A stretch of 64,000 nucleotides of DNA from Roseburia zhanii (GTDB lineage Bacteria > Bacillota > Clostridia > Lachnospirales > Lachnospiraceae). The notes under the pieces are model-generated. The model was not told the DNA's origin, did no database searches, and was given only the letters and a program-made list of their open reading frames with translations. Of this stretch, positions 1 through 7,635 are shown in pieces (positions within the stretch are counted from its first letter, which is position 1; each line of letters begins with the position of its first letter). Location of the stretch: contig NZ_JACOPH010000001.1 in the NCBI RefSeq assembly GCF_014287635.1, forward strand, positions 372,001 to 436,000, read 5' to 3'. The position numbers and the translations under genes were made by a program.

Positions 1-1
1 A

Positions 2-55
2 GCAGAAAATGTGATGTTGGATGCAGATGTAATGGTGAAAGAGACAACTGAATAG
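2..55 (+). CDS. 3' end of an unidentified upstream ORF (partial)
   Basis: An open frame enters from the left edge and reads 17 acidic or hydrophobic codons ending in ETTE before a TAG at 53-55. The part inside the window is too short to identify, and the other frames are also briefly open here, so it may not be coding. It directly abuts the GC-hairpin repeat block. Confidence 0.25.
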   Translation, partial: AENVMLDADVMVKETTE

Positions 56-68
56 GTGAATCCAGCGA

Positions 69-375
69 GTGGGGGCAAAAAGCGCCCCCAAAACGTGCAA
101 ATGGGGGCAGAAAGCGCCCCCAAAACCACAAAGTGGGGGCAGAAAGCGCCCCCGCACAAATCAGAGCCGAAAAAGTGTGGAGGCAAAAAGTGCTGTCAAA
201 ATGCAAAAGTGGGGGCAAAAAGCGCCGTCAAAACAGCAAAGTGACGGCAAAAAGCGCCACCACTCAGATAAGCGAGAAAAAAGTTATGGTGGCGGAAAGT
301 GCCGTCAAAATGGAAAAGTGGTGGCGGAAAATGCCACTAAAACAGTAAAGTGATGGCAAAAAGCGCCACCACTTT
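69..375. repeat. Tandem GC-hairpin repeat block, about nine degenerate units
   Basis: Roughly nine units spaced about 30-40 bp apart, each containing a small dyad of the type GGGGGC-AAAAAGC-GCCCCC. The later units diverge to GTGGCGG...GCCRTC and GTGATGGC...GCCACCAC. Stems change on both sides together in several units (GGGGGC/GCCCCC, GGTGGC/GCCACC), which suggests the fold is conserved. The block lies about 200 bp upstream of the oriT-like site and mobilisation genes. The G/C stems stand out against AT-rich surroundings. Low-complexity reading frames cross the block and are not called as genes. Confidence 0.7.
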
Positions 376-483
376 TAAATCAGGTGGAACTTTAGCCACC
401 ATATCAGTAATTGTGGTGGTACATTAACCACCACATATCATATACAGGGTGCAGGTGCTCCTGCCAAGACGAAAAATTATGTA

Positions 484-545
484 AACGCTGATGGCGTTTA
501 TATTTTTTCGGGAAAAGGTCCGACCTTTTCCGCATCTTGCAAAAC
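484..545 (+). other. oriT: Putative origin of transfer (oriT)
   Basis: A hairpin AAACGC/GCGTTT (about 483-498) is followed by a strong inverted repeat, GGAAAAGGTC (511-520) with GACCTTTTCC (522-531). Immediately after comes GCATCTTGC (532-540). An inverted repeat followed by a YATCYTG-like nick sequence is the layout known for MobP/RP4-type oriT sites, and the relaxase genes begin just downstream. The layout is seen in the sequence; the oriT assignment and nick position are inference. Confidence 0.5.
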
Positions 546-569
546 CAGTGAACACTACTTTTAGAAAGG

Positions 570-671
570 ATGAAAAAAGCAATGGTACAGATAAAAAGAG
601 ATTGGTTTGATACAGAATTTGAAAATTACGAAAGGGGAAAAACGTATGGCAGATGGAAAGAGAAGATATAA
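570..671 (+). CDS. Possible 33-aa leader peptide overlapping mobC
   Basis: ATG at 570 preceded by GAAAGG; it encodes a charged 33-residue peptide (starts MKKAMVQIKRDW, ends RWKEKI) and overlaps the mobC start out of frame. It could be a translationally coupled leader or a chance ORF. No family recognised. Confidence 0.25.
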   Translation: MKKAMVQIKRDWFDTEFENYERGKTYGRWKEKI

Positions 672-1008
672 GTCTGACAGGAAAGATCATAAGGTATCTG
701 TGAAGCTGTCGGAGAAAGATATGGATATTCTAAAAGCGGCACTTAACCGGACGGGAATGACAGCAAGTGCCTATATAAGAGAATTGATCCGGACGGGCGG
801 CAACATAGATACAAGTTATCCTGAGGACAGGGCAAAAGCAATCCGTATCATAGCAGGTATTGCAAATAATATTAATCAGACGGTAAAGCTTGGCAATTCA
901 CAGGGGAGATTGTATTACAGCGATATTGATAAATTGCAGAACAGTCTGGATGATGTAAAGAAAACATTCGGGGAGGTGCTGGAAGTATGGCGATTACAAA
1001 GATCTTGA
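646..1008 (+). CDS. mobC: MobC-like mobilisation accessory protein
   Basis: 120 aa. A basic N-terminus is followed by a ribbon-helix-helix-like segment (HKVSVKLSEKD at about 23-33) and a helix with TGMTASAYIRELI typical of MobC relaxosome proteins, which bind oriT and help the relaxase nick. An in-frame TTG at 607 would extend it by 13 residues, but ATG 646 has the better ribosome site (AAAGGGG at about 631-637). It overlaps the relaxase start by 22 bp, as is usual for mobC-mobA pairs. Family assignment is confident; which strand or site is bound is not visible. Confidence 0.85.
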   Translation: MADGKRRYKSDRKDHKVSVKLSEKDMDILKAALNRTGMTASAYIRELIRTGGNIDTSYPEDRAKAIRIIAGIANNINQTVKLGNSQGRLYYSDIDKLQNSLDDVKKTFGEVLEVWRLQRS

Positions 1009-2819
1009 ATATAAAAGAGTCAGAAGGTAGAAATCCAGCATCACACCTAAAGAATGCTTTGGAATATATCCAGAATCCGGATAAGACAGAAGAATGTGTA
1101 CTGGTGGGCGGTATTAACTGCCTGCCGGATACAGCATTTGAGCAGATGGAAGAGACAAAGAATATATTTCATAAGACAGGTAAAAGACAAGGCTATCATG
1201 TGATTATATCGTTTTCGCCGGAAGAAAAAGTAACTGCGGAACAGGCAATGTACGTCCTGGAACACTTTGCGAAGGCTGTGCTTGGCGATGATTATGAAGC
1301 TGTGTATGCAGTCCATACTGACAGGGAACATATGCATGGGCATCTGATCTGGAACAGTGTCAGCATGACAACCGGCAAGAAATACAATTCACCTAAAAGC
1401 AACTGGAAGAACCATCTCCAGCCTATTACAAATAAATATTGTGATGAACTTGGACTTTCCATTATGCCGGCAGAGTACAGCAGGAATCCAAAAAATATCA
1501 GCAGGGACAAGTGGGAAAAGGAAATGTCAATGAAAGAGATAATTCTAAGGGATGCCAAGATGTGTGCATATGCAGCCGGGAATGTGGAGCATTTTAAATA
1601 TATGATGAAAAGACTTGGATATGTATTTAAGAAAGACGCATGGATGGAGGTGCAGGCACCGGGATTTCGGTATTATCATAAACTGGCAAAGCTGGACGAG
1701 ATGTTTTCAGAAGATATGTTACGGCATTATGTGGATATGCCTTGGATGGCAAAGCCTTACTTTTATTCGTCGGATATCAGGAGACTACACAGGGCGAAGC
1801 TGTCACCATTCCAGAAGAAGTTTTATGCAAAGCTATACAGATTAAGGGTTGTAGAACAGAAGCGTTTTGTAGTTTGTGGAGCAAAGTATGCAGAGGATTT
1901 GAAGCGGTTTCATCAGTTACAGGATGAATATCTGCTGCTTGTGAATAATGACATCAAAAGTATTGTGGAGCTTATGGATTTCATAAGTGAGAAAGAAGAT
2001 AGGATTCAGCAGATTGAGGACAGGCAGAAGGAGATATACAGAGAAAGTTCTAGTCGGAAACGCATTATAAAGAATGAAGAGCAGTACCGGGAATATCAGA
2101 TATGGCACATGGAAGTGCAAGAAGAACTGGATGAGCTGAAGCAGGAGAAGAGAAATGTTAAGAGGCAGATACAGCTTGCTGATGACATTATAAAAGAAGA
2201 TTTGTATACGGCTTATTATGCGGTGACAGGGAAAGAAGAAATCGTTGCAGACAGGGATGTTGAGATACCGGGGATGGAAGAGAATACTGAGGTTGAGAAA
2301 GTGGCGGCAGCAGTTGTTAAGCCTGATGCAAATGTTGAGGTAATGAATCCTAATAATAATCAGAATGAAATAGGCAGACAGAAAGAGCAAACAGATAGTG
2401 CGAGAAAACAACAGACTGGTTTAGAGGGTATAGGAATACCAGAGGTTCATAATTCGTCTGATGTGAATGTGGCAAGAATGGACGAAAGTACAACTGATGT
2501 AACAGGTAAAAGTGAATTTGTGGAAACTAAAGAAACTGAGCCTGTGGACAAAGCTGGCTGGATTGTCAGGAGAATATCAGAACTTGGTGGTTATGAGAAT
2601 GTCGGTGATTCTGTTAAGGCTGATGTATTTGGATTTGATATTGCTGATGTAGGCGGTAGCATAAGGTTGTTCTCGGATGTGATGAAAAGGTTGGAGATAA
2701 AGCTGGATGGAGATGGGATTTATGAGGAGTTCCAGAGGATTTATGATGAAAGTGTTGGTAGAGATGCTGATAAAGAAAAGGTAAGAGATAAGATAAGGAA
2801 TAGGGGCAGAGGAAGGTGA
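987..2819 (+). CDS. mobA: Relaxase, MobA/VirD2 (MobP) family
   Basis: 610 aa. The N-terminal relaxase domain (about 1-200) has the three-histidine motif HTDREHMHGH with H110, D112, H115, H117 and H119, the metal site used in nicking oriT, plus GYHVIISFSP near 69-78. Tyr27 is a candidate catalytic tyrosine. The middle (about 320-400) is charged and coiled-coil-like; the C-terminal half is Glu/Lys-rich and low complexity. It should nick the upstream oriT-like site and pilot the strand through a conjugation channel supplied in trans, since no T4SS gene is in the window. This marks the region as a mobilisable or integrative element. Confidence 0.92.
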   Translation: MAITKILNIKESEGRNPASHLKNALEYIQNPDKTEECVLVGGINCLPDTAFEQMEETKNIFHKTGKRQGYHVIISFSPEEKVTAEQAMYVLEHFAKAVLGDDYEAVYAVHTDREHMHGHLIWNSVSMTTGKKYNSPKSNWKNHLQPITNKYCDELGLSIMPAEYSRNPKNISRDKWEKEMSMKEIILRDAKMCAYAAGNVEHFKYMMKRLGYVFKKDAWMEVQAPGFRYYHKLAKLDEMFSEDMLRHYVDMPWMAKPYFYSSDIRRLHRAKLSPFQKKFYAKLYRLRVVEQKRFVVCGAKYAEDLKRFHQLQDEYLLLVNNDIKSIVELMDFISEKEDRIQQIEDRQKEIYRESSSRKRIIKNEEQYREYQIWHMEVQEELDELKQEKRNVKRQIQLADDIIKEDLYTAYYAVTGKEEIVADRDVEIPGMEENTEVEKVAAAVVKPDANVEVMNPNNNQNEIGRQKEQTDSARKQQTGLEGIGIPEVHNSSDVNVARMDESTTDVTGKSEFVETKETEPVDKAGWIVRRISELGGYENVGDSVKADVFGFDIADVGGSIRLFSDVMKRLEIKLDGDGIYEEFQRIYDESVGRDADKEKVRDKIRNRGRGR

Positions 2820-2923
2820 TTTCTCTGCTGTTATTTTACAGATTGATATAAACAAAAGTAATGAAATTGAATATAATATAGAAAATATGCACAACTAGAG
2901 TTTCGAGAAAACGAAAATATTCG

Positions 2924-2952
2924 TTGCAAATAGTACAAAATTTTCATATAAT
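2924..2952 (+). promoter_or_regulatory. Sigma-A type promoter of the xre-nurA-herA operon
   Basis: TTGCAA at 2924-2929, 17-bp spacer, TATAAT at 2947-2952, about 45 bp ahead of the XRE gene. Just upstream is a small dyad TTTCG-AGAAAA-CGAAA (2901-2916) that could be an operator for the XRE protein. Elements are visible; use is inferred. Confidence 0.6.
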
Positions 2953-2996
2953 ATAAAATATGTGAAAGTGTTTCTATTATTATAATGGGAGAAAAG

Positions 2997-3215
2997 ATGA
3001 TTACATATAAGAATTTATGGGATTTAATGAAAAGTAGGAATCTAACAAAGACAGAGTTAATGAAAAGAGCTGGTTTGAGTTCAAGTACTTTTGCAAAGCT
3101 TTCGAGAGACGAAATGGTTTCACTTGATGTTTTAGTAAGGTTGTGCAAAGTGTTGAAATGCCAAATTAGTGATATTTGCTTAGTAAATATACAAGAGGAT
3201 GATGCTGAACTATGA
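2997..3215 (+). CDS. XRE-family HTH regulator (Cro/C1, YozG-like)
   Basis: 72 aa from ATG 2997. The whole protein is one helix-turn-helix domain: NLTKTELMKRAGLSSSTFAKLSR, then a DVLVRLCKVLKCQISDI segment typical of small Cro/YozG regulators. An earlier in-frame ATG (2985) exists, but GGGAG lies inside that extension and is well placed for 2997. Its stop overlaps the next start (ATGA at 3212-3215), so it is co-transcribed with the nurA-like gene and probably autoregulates the defence operon through the dyad at 2901-2916. Confidence 0.85.
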   Translation: MITYKNLWDLMKSRNLTKTELMKRAGLSSSTFAKLSRDEMVSLDVLVRLCKVLKCQISDICLVNIQEDDAEL

Positions 3216-4363
3216 GTAACAAGATTTTAGATATTATTGCATCGGAGACAAATGGTAAAAGTTATAAGACATATAAGTATTGTTTTGATAGTGCGGAGAC
3301 ATCACCCATTGACTACGATGATAATAAACAGATAACCTGGAAAAAATATGGCGAGACGGTTCCACCTAAAGGTACTAAAGACATGAGAGAAGAAGCCGAC
3401 TTGTTGATGTCAGAAGCTCCATTGTTTTCTTATTTTTTAGATGGGTCAAGGCATACATACAAGGTTGATGATATTGCATATAAAAATCAAGTATATCCAA
3501 TAGTTGCTGGACAGGTTGGAATTAGCTGTTGCACAAGAATCGATGGAGAGATGAGGGCGTTCAAGTTTGAAAGAAGACTTGCGATTGCGCTACCAAAGGC
3601 AGCAAATAAAGATGATTGGAAATCGTCAACATATTTTCCAAATCTTAAAAAGAAGATTAATGAGCAAGGGTATAGGCTTAAAGATAATAACATTGAATTT
3701 ACGGATGTGATTCCTTATTCGACCAAAAAAGATGAGTTTGAACGTATAGAGAATAAAGCAATTGCAGTTATTCAAGATTTGATGATTAAGCGGGAAGTAA
3801 AGATGGTGAGTGAAATGGTTGAACAACATATATTAAATGCGACCAATTATTTGCTTAAAGATGGTTCGCTTGAATATAAAGTTGATGGGATAAAGAGTGC
3901 GAGAGAAAAACGTAAATTTGCAGGATATTTTTCATTTGTGGTAGGAGTATCTAAGAGTTTTAACCCAGAAAACTGTGTGGATAAAAATGGTAAAAATAAT
4001 TCAAATGTAGTAGCGGATTTGCCATTATATCATCGTACGCCTGTTAGCATGTATACATCAGAACGATTACCAGGCATGGCATATGCAGTATGGTATGTGC
4101 GAATAAGAGATAAAAAATATACAATAAATACATTTGATGGGATTTTAAAGATAGAAAAGATTCTTACTACAGAGGAACAGATGGAAAATGGATTGGATAC
4201 AGAAGAGGTCGATCTTATTACAGCCAATATTATAAATGAAAGGAATCCGGTTTGTTATGGAGTGGACAATAGGTGGGCTAATCATTTATATCCAGTATAT
4301 ATTACAGAATGTTATGCAAAAAGCAAATATATGAGTACAACAATGTTTATGAACTTATTTTAG
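3212..4363 (+). CDS. NurA-like nuclease partner of HerA
   Basis: 383 aa. Weak but consistent NurA features: an acidic DGSR motif (D77) at the position of the metal-binding Asp of NurA nucleases, an R-rich stretch with GEMRAFKFERR (about 112-122), and a C-terminal block HLYPVYITECYAKSKY starting at H358, resembling the conserved NurA tail. NurA nucleases form a toroidal complex with HerA translocases, and the very next gene is HerA-like, which supports the call. Translation is coupled to the XRE gene. The nuclease assignment rests on motif shape and synteny, not overall similarity, so a divergent or inactive member is possible. Confidence 0.6.
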   Translation: MSNKILDIIASETNGKSYKTYKYCFDSAETSPIDYDDNKQITWKKYGETVPPKGTKDMREEADLLMSEAPLFSYFLDGSRHTYKVDDIAYKNQVYPIVAGQVGISCCTRIDGEMRAFKFERRLAIALPKAANKDDWKSSTYFPNLKKKINEQGYRLKDNNIEFTDVIPYSTKKDEFERIENKAIAVIQDLMIKREVKMVSEMVEQHILNATNYLLKDGSLEYKVDGIKSAREKRKFAGYFSFVVGVSKSFNPENCVDKNGKNNSNVVADLPLYHRTPVSMYTSERLPGMAYAVWYVRIRDKKYTINTFDGILKIEKILTTEEQMENGLDTEEVDLITANIINERNPVCYGVDNRWANHLYPVYITECYAKSKYMSTTMFMNLF

Positions 4364-4374
4364 GAGATAAAACG

Positions 4375-6036
4375 ATGGGAAAAGTAATCGGAAAAGTTAT
4401 AGCCACAGAAAAAAATCCTTCAACAATTGATAATTTTTATTTTTGGACAAAGCAAGATATGATTTTAAATCCTTTTGATGTGGTGAAAATCGGACATTTG
4501 GAGAATAGTGTATCATATGGAGTTATAGAAGAAATCTCTCATATTACCGATACTGCGAATTTTCTTTCAGATTATATTTCAAATGATTTTGGTCAAGTTA
4601 ATACTACTGAAAGGACACATAGAATTGGAATGAATTATGTTAAGTCTAGTGTAATTGGAAATAATAAAAATATTTATATACCATTGCTTAATGATGCTAA
4701 AGTTGAGTTGGCTGAAGAAGAAGAGATTGCAGAGGCATTGGGATTAAATAAGGTGAAAAATCCAGTTACTTGTGGATATTTAGAAATGTATAACAATAAA
4801 GATAAAATTACACTTCCAGTTAAAATGGATTCTAGATTTTTGATTGGACCAGAAGGAGCACATTTGAATATTTCAGGTATTTCTGGACTTGCGGCAAAGA
4901 CATCTTATGCAATGTTCCTTCTTAAGGCTATTCAGGATAAGTGTTATGAAGCAGATTCAGAAGATGATGTAGCATTTGTTTTTTTTAATGTTAAGGGAAA
5001 GGATTTACTTGCAATTGATCAGCCAGCAGAATTTGATAAAGAGAGTGACAAGGAACGGGTATATGGTCAATATACAAAACTTGGATTAACTACATTACCT
5101 TTTAGAAATGTTCATTACTATTATCCATATTCTGAAAGAAAGGTTGGTAATACATACCTTTCTACAGAGGTATACAATGAACAGTGTATTAATGGAACTG
5201 CAAAATTGTATAAATATGATTGCGAAGATGATATGAAAAAATTGGACATGCTATTTGCTAGTATAGAGGATCCAAATCAGACAATGGATTCTATAATCAA
5301 TTATATTGCAAATGAACAGGGAAATTTTAGAGGGTTAGATGATTGGGCAGATTTTCTTGAAGTGGTAAAGGAGAACTGCCAAGCAGGAAAGAAAAATGAT
5401 GAGATTTCGGTTGGAAGTTGGAGAAAGTTTAATCGTATTATTAGAAATTCTATTTATAATAATCCAATGTTTGGACGAATTGCAGATGATAATGAACAGA
5501 CAAGATTAGAGGACTCGTTAAAGCATATAAAGAAGAATGAGGTTCATGTTATAGATATAGCAAAGTTAAATGAAGATATGCAGGGATTTGTTTTTGGTGA
5601 TGCGATTAGAACAATATATGACTTACAGTTAGGACAATATAGCGATGAGGACGATGTTAACCCACCAAAAAAGGTAGTGATTTTTATTGATGAATTAAAT
5701 AAGTATGCATCTCAAGATACACCAAAATCTTCGCCTATTTTACATCAAGTGCTTGATATAGCTGAACGTGGTCGATCATTGGGGATTGTTTTATTTTCAG
5801 CGGAGCAGTTTAGAAGTGCAATACATTCAAGAGTGACAGGAAATTGTTCTACGCATGCATATGGAAGAACTAATGCGATAGAAATCGCAAAGCCAGATTA
5901 TAAGTTTGTCCCATCAGTTTATAAGAATATGATGACACGATTAAAACAGGGAGAATATATTGTTCAGAATCCAATTTTTAGATCACTTCTCAGCATTAAG
6001 TTTCCTGAGCCAATATATAAGCAGTATAAACAATAA
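4375..6036 (+). CDS. HerA/FtsK-superfamily DNA translocase ATPase
   Basis: 553 aa from ATG 4375 (AGGAGA at about 4362-4367; an upstream in-frame ATG at 4309 would overlap the previous gene). An N-terminal beta-barrel-like domain (about 1-90) precedes the ATPase core. The P-loop is unusual, GISGLAAKTS with K175-T176, where the usual GK is AK. Walker B is VVIFIDEL (D439, E440). A sensor/Arg-finger-like region follows (RSAIHSRVTGNCS, then GRTNAIEI). HerA proteins pump DNA and partner with NurA nucleases for end resection, or with other effectors in phage defence. It is second in the nurA-herA-GHKL-radical SAM operon. Confidence 0.82.
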   Translation: MGKVIGKVIATEKNPSTIDNFYFWTKQDMILNPFDVVKIGHLENSVSYGVIEEISHITDTANFLSDYISNDFGQVNTTERTHRIGMNYVKSSVIGNNKNIYIPLLNDAKVELAEEEEIAEALGLNKVKNPVTCGYLEMYNNKDKITLPVKMDSRFLIGPEGAHLNISGISGLAAKTSYAMFLLKAIQDKCYEADSEDDVAFVFFNVKGKDLLAIDQPAEFDKESDKERVYGQYTKLGLTTLPFRNVHYYYPYSERKVGNTYLSTEVYNEQCINGTAKLYKYDCEDDMKKLDMLFASIEDPNQTMDSIINYIANEQGNFRGLDDWADFLEVVKENCQAGKKNDEISVGSWRKFNRIIRNSIYNNPMFGRIADDNEQTRLEDSLKHIKKNEVHVIDIAKLNEDMQGFVFGDAIRTIYDLQLGQYSDEDDVNPPKKVVIFIDELNKYASQDTPKSSPILHQVLDIAERGRSLGIVLFSAEQFRSAIHSRVTGNCSTHAYGRTNAIEIAKPDYKFVPSVYKNMMTRLKQGEYIVQNPIFRSLLSIKFPEPIYKQYKQ

Positions 6037-6057
6037 ATAAGAAGAGGAGGTAACATT

Positions 6058-7635
6058 ATGGCTGAGATTGGAAAGAATGTAATTGAAAATTTGACTACAG
6101 CAATGTACGAGAATGCATATACTGTATATCGTGAATACATACAGAATTCGGCTGATTCGATAGATAAAGCAATTGCAGCGGGCGTTGTTAACGAAAAGGA
6201 TGCAATTATAGATATTAATATTGAATACAATAAAAGACGAATTACAATAAATGATAATGCTATGGGGATACCAGCTGAAATGTTTGTTAAGAAATTGACA
6301 GATATTGCGGATTCCCAAAAAGATAGAACTAAGGAAAAAGGATTTCGTGGAATAGGTAGACTGGCGGGAGTTGGATATTGCGATACATTAATCTTTAAGT
6401 CTTCATACAAAGGTGAAAATGTGGAATCGGTTATTGAGTGGGATGGAAAGAAATTACGAGATGTTCTAGCAGATACAACACAACATCCTTCAGCAGCAGA
6501 TTTCGTTGATGATATAACTTATTCTTATCAGAACAAAGCAAATGTGGATGATCATTACTTTGAAGTAATAATGGAAGGAGTAATTCCAGAAAGCGATGAC
6601 CTTTTAGATAAGGCGGTTGTTATTGAATATCTTGAATCAGTAGCACCAATTCCATTTGCATCATGGTTTATATATAAGTCAAAAATTTATGAATTTTGTA
6701 GAAATAATAACTTGAAAATCGACGAATATACGATTCAAGTTAATGGTAATCAATTATTTAAACCATATAAAACGAAAATTTATGATGGAACATCAGGTTC
6801 AACAAAGGTTGTTGACGAGATTAAAGATGTTGAATTTAAAGAATTTTATGCTTCAGATGGAAGAAAACTTGCTTGGATGTGGTTTGGAATTTCCAAATTT
6901 GAACAACAGATAAAGCCAATGAATAAAATGAGGGGTATAAGGCTTCGAAAAGAAAATATTCAGATAGGCGATGAGAATACATTAGGAGCATCTCCTAAGT
7001 TTTTCAAGGAATCTAGAGGAAATTGCTATTTTGTTGGCGAAGTTTATGCTGTAGATAGCGAATTGATTCCGAATGCCCGAAGAGATTATTTTAAGACAAA
7101 TGCAACAACAAAGGAGTTTGAAGTTGAAGTAAGAAAAGTTTTATACAATGAGTTGTATAAAACATATCATTATGCAAATCAAGTAAAAAAGGCATTTCAG
7201 TCTCAGACAGATTATGAAAGAAAGGCCGTAGAATATGATAAAAAGGTAAGTGAAGCAGGATTTGTTGATGAAAAAGACAAAGAAAAGGCAAAGAAAGATT
7301 TAGAAACTGCAAAAGAAAAGGCAGAAAAAAGTGTTCGAACCATTGAATTACGTGAACAGGATGCAAATGAAAATATAACCTTAAATAGAGTATTTAATGA
7401 AATAAAAGAGAGCTATCGACCTGAAATATCAAATACAGTGATTTCAGTTGATTCTGTTAAGCAGGAAGAAAAGAATAAGAAAGAAGACAAAAAGTATTTA
7501 ACACAGAATTTATCAAAATATAATAAGAGAGAGCAGAAGCTTATATCAAAAGTATATTCCATTCTACAGGCTATTTTGCCGAAAGATATGGCTGATATGG
7601 TTGTAGCTAAAATACAGGAAGAGTTGAGTAAATGA
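6058..7635 (+). CDS. GHKL (Hsp90-like) ATPase
   Basis: 525 aa; a strong GAGGAGG ribosome site lies before ATG 6058. The Bergerat ATP-binding fold is clear at the N-terminus: N-box E26..N30..D33 (REYIQNSADSID), G1 box INDNAMGI (D66), and G2 box GFRGIGRLAG (95-104). The middle resembles the transducer domain of Hsp90/MutL-like proteins. Residues about 385-480 are Lys/Glu-rich and coiled-coil-like. Such orphan GHKL proteins act as ATP-driven clamps or switches in many bacterial conflict systems. It sits between herA and a radical SAM gene with tight spacing and overlaps the latter by 4 bp (ATGA). Confidence 0.85.
   Translation: MAEIGKNVIENLTTAMYENAYTVYREYIQNSADSIDKAIAAGVVNEKDAIIDINIEYNKRRITINDNAMGIPAEMFVKKLTDIADSQKDRTKEKGFRGIGRLAGVGYCDTLIFKSSYKGENVESVIEWDGKKLRDVLADTTQHPSAADFVDDITYSYQNKANVDDHYFEVIMEGVIPESDDLLDKAVVIEYLESVAPIPFASWFIYKSKIYEFCRNNNLKIDEYTIQVNGNQLFKPYKTKIYDGTSGSTKVVDEIKDVEFKEFYASDGRKLAWMWFGISKFEQQIKPMNKMRGIRLRKENIQIGDENTLGASPKFFKESRGNCYFVGEVYAVDSELIPNARRDYFKTNATTKEFEVEVRKVLYNELYKTYHYANQVKKAFQSQTDYERKAVEYDKKVSEAGFVDEKDKEKAKKDLETAKEKAEKSVRTIELREQDANENITLNRVFNEIKESYRPEISNTVISVDSVKQEEKNKKEDKKYLTQNLSKYNKREQKLISKVYSILQAILPKDMADMVVAKIQEELSK

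Noticed and set aside
56..353. Three overlapping small ORFs rich in Lys/Gly/Ala on the + strand
   Set aside because: They are translations of the hairpin repeats in all three frames, with no ribosome site; an artefact of low-complexity DNA.
69..375. CRISPR array
   Set aside because: Units are degenerate, spacing is uneven, 'spacers' resemble each other and no cas genes are present; better described as GC-hairpin repeats.
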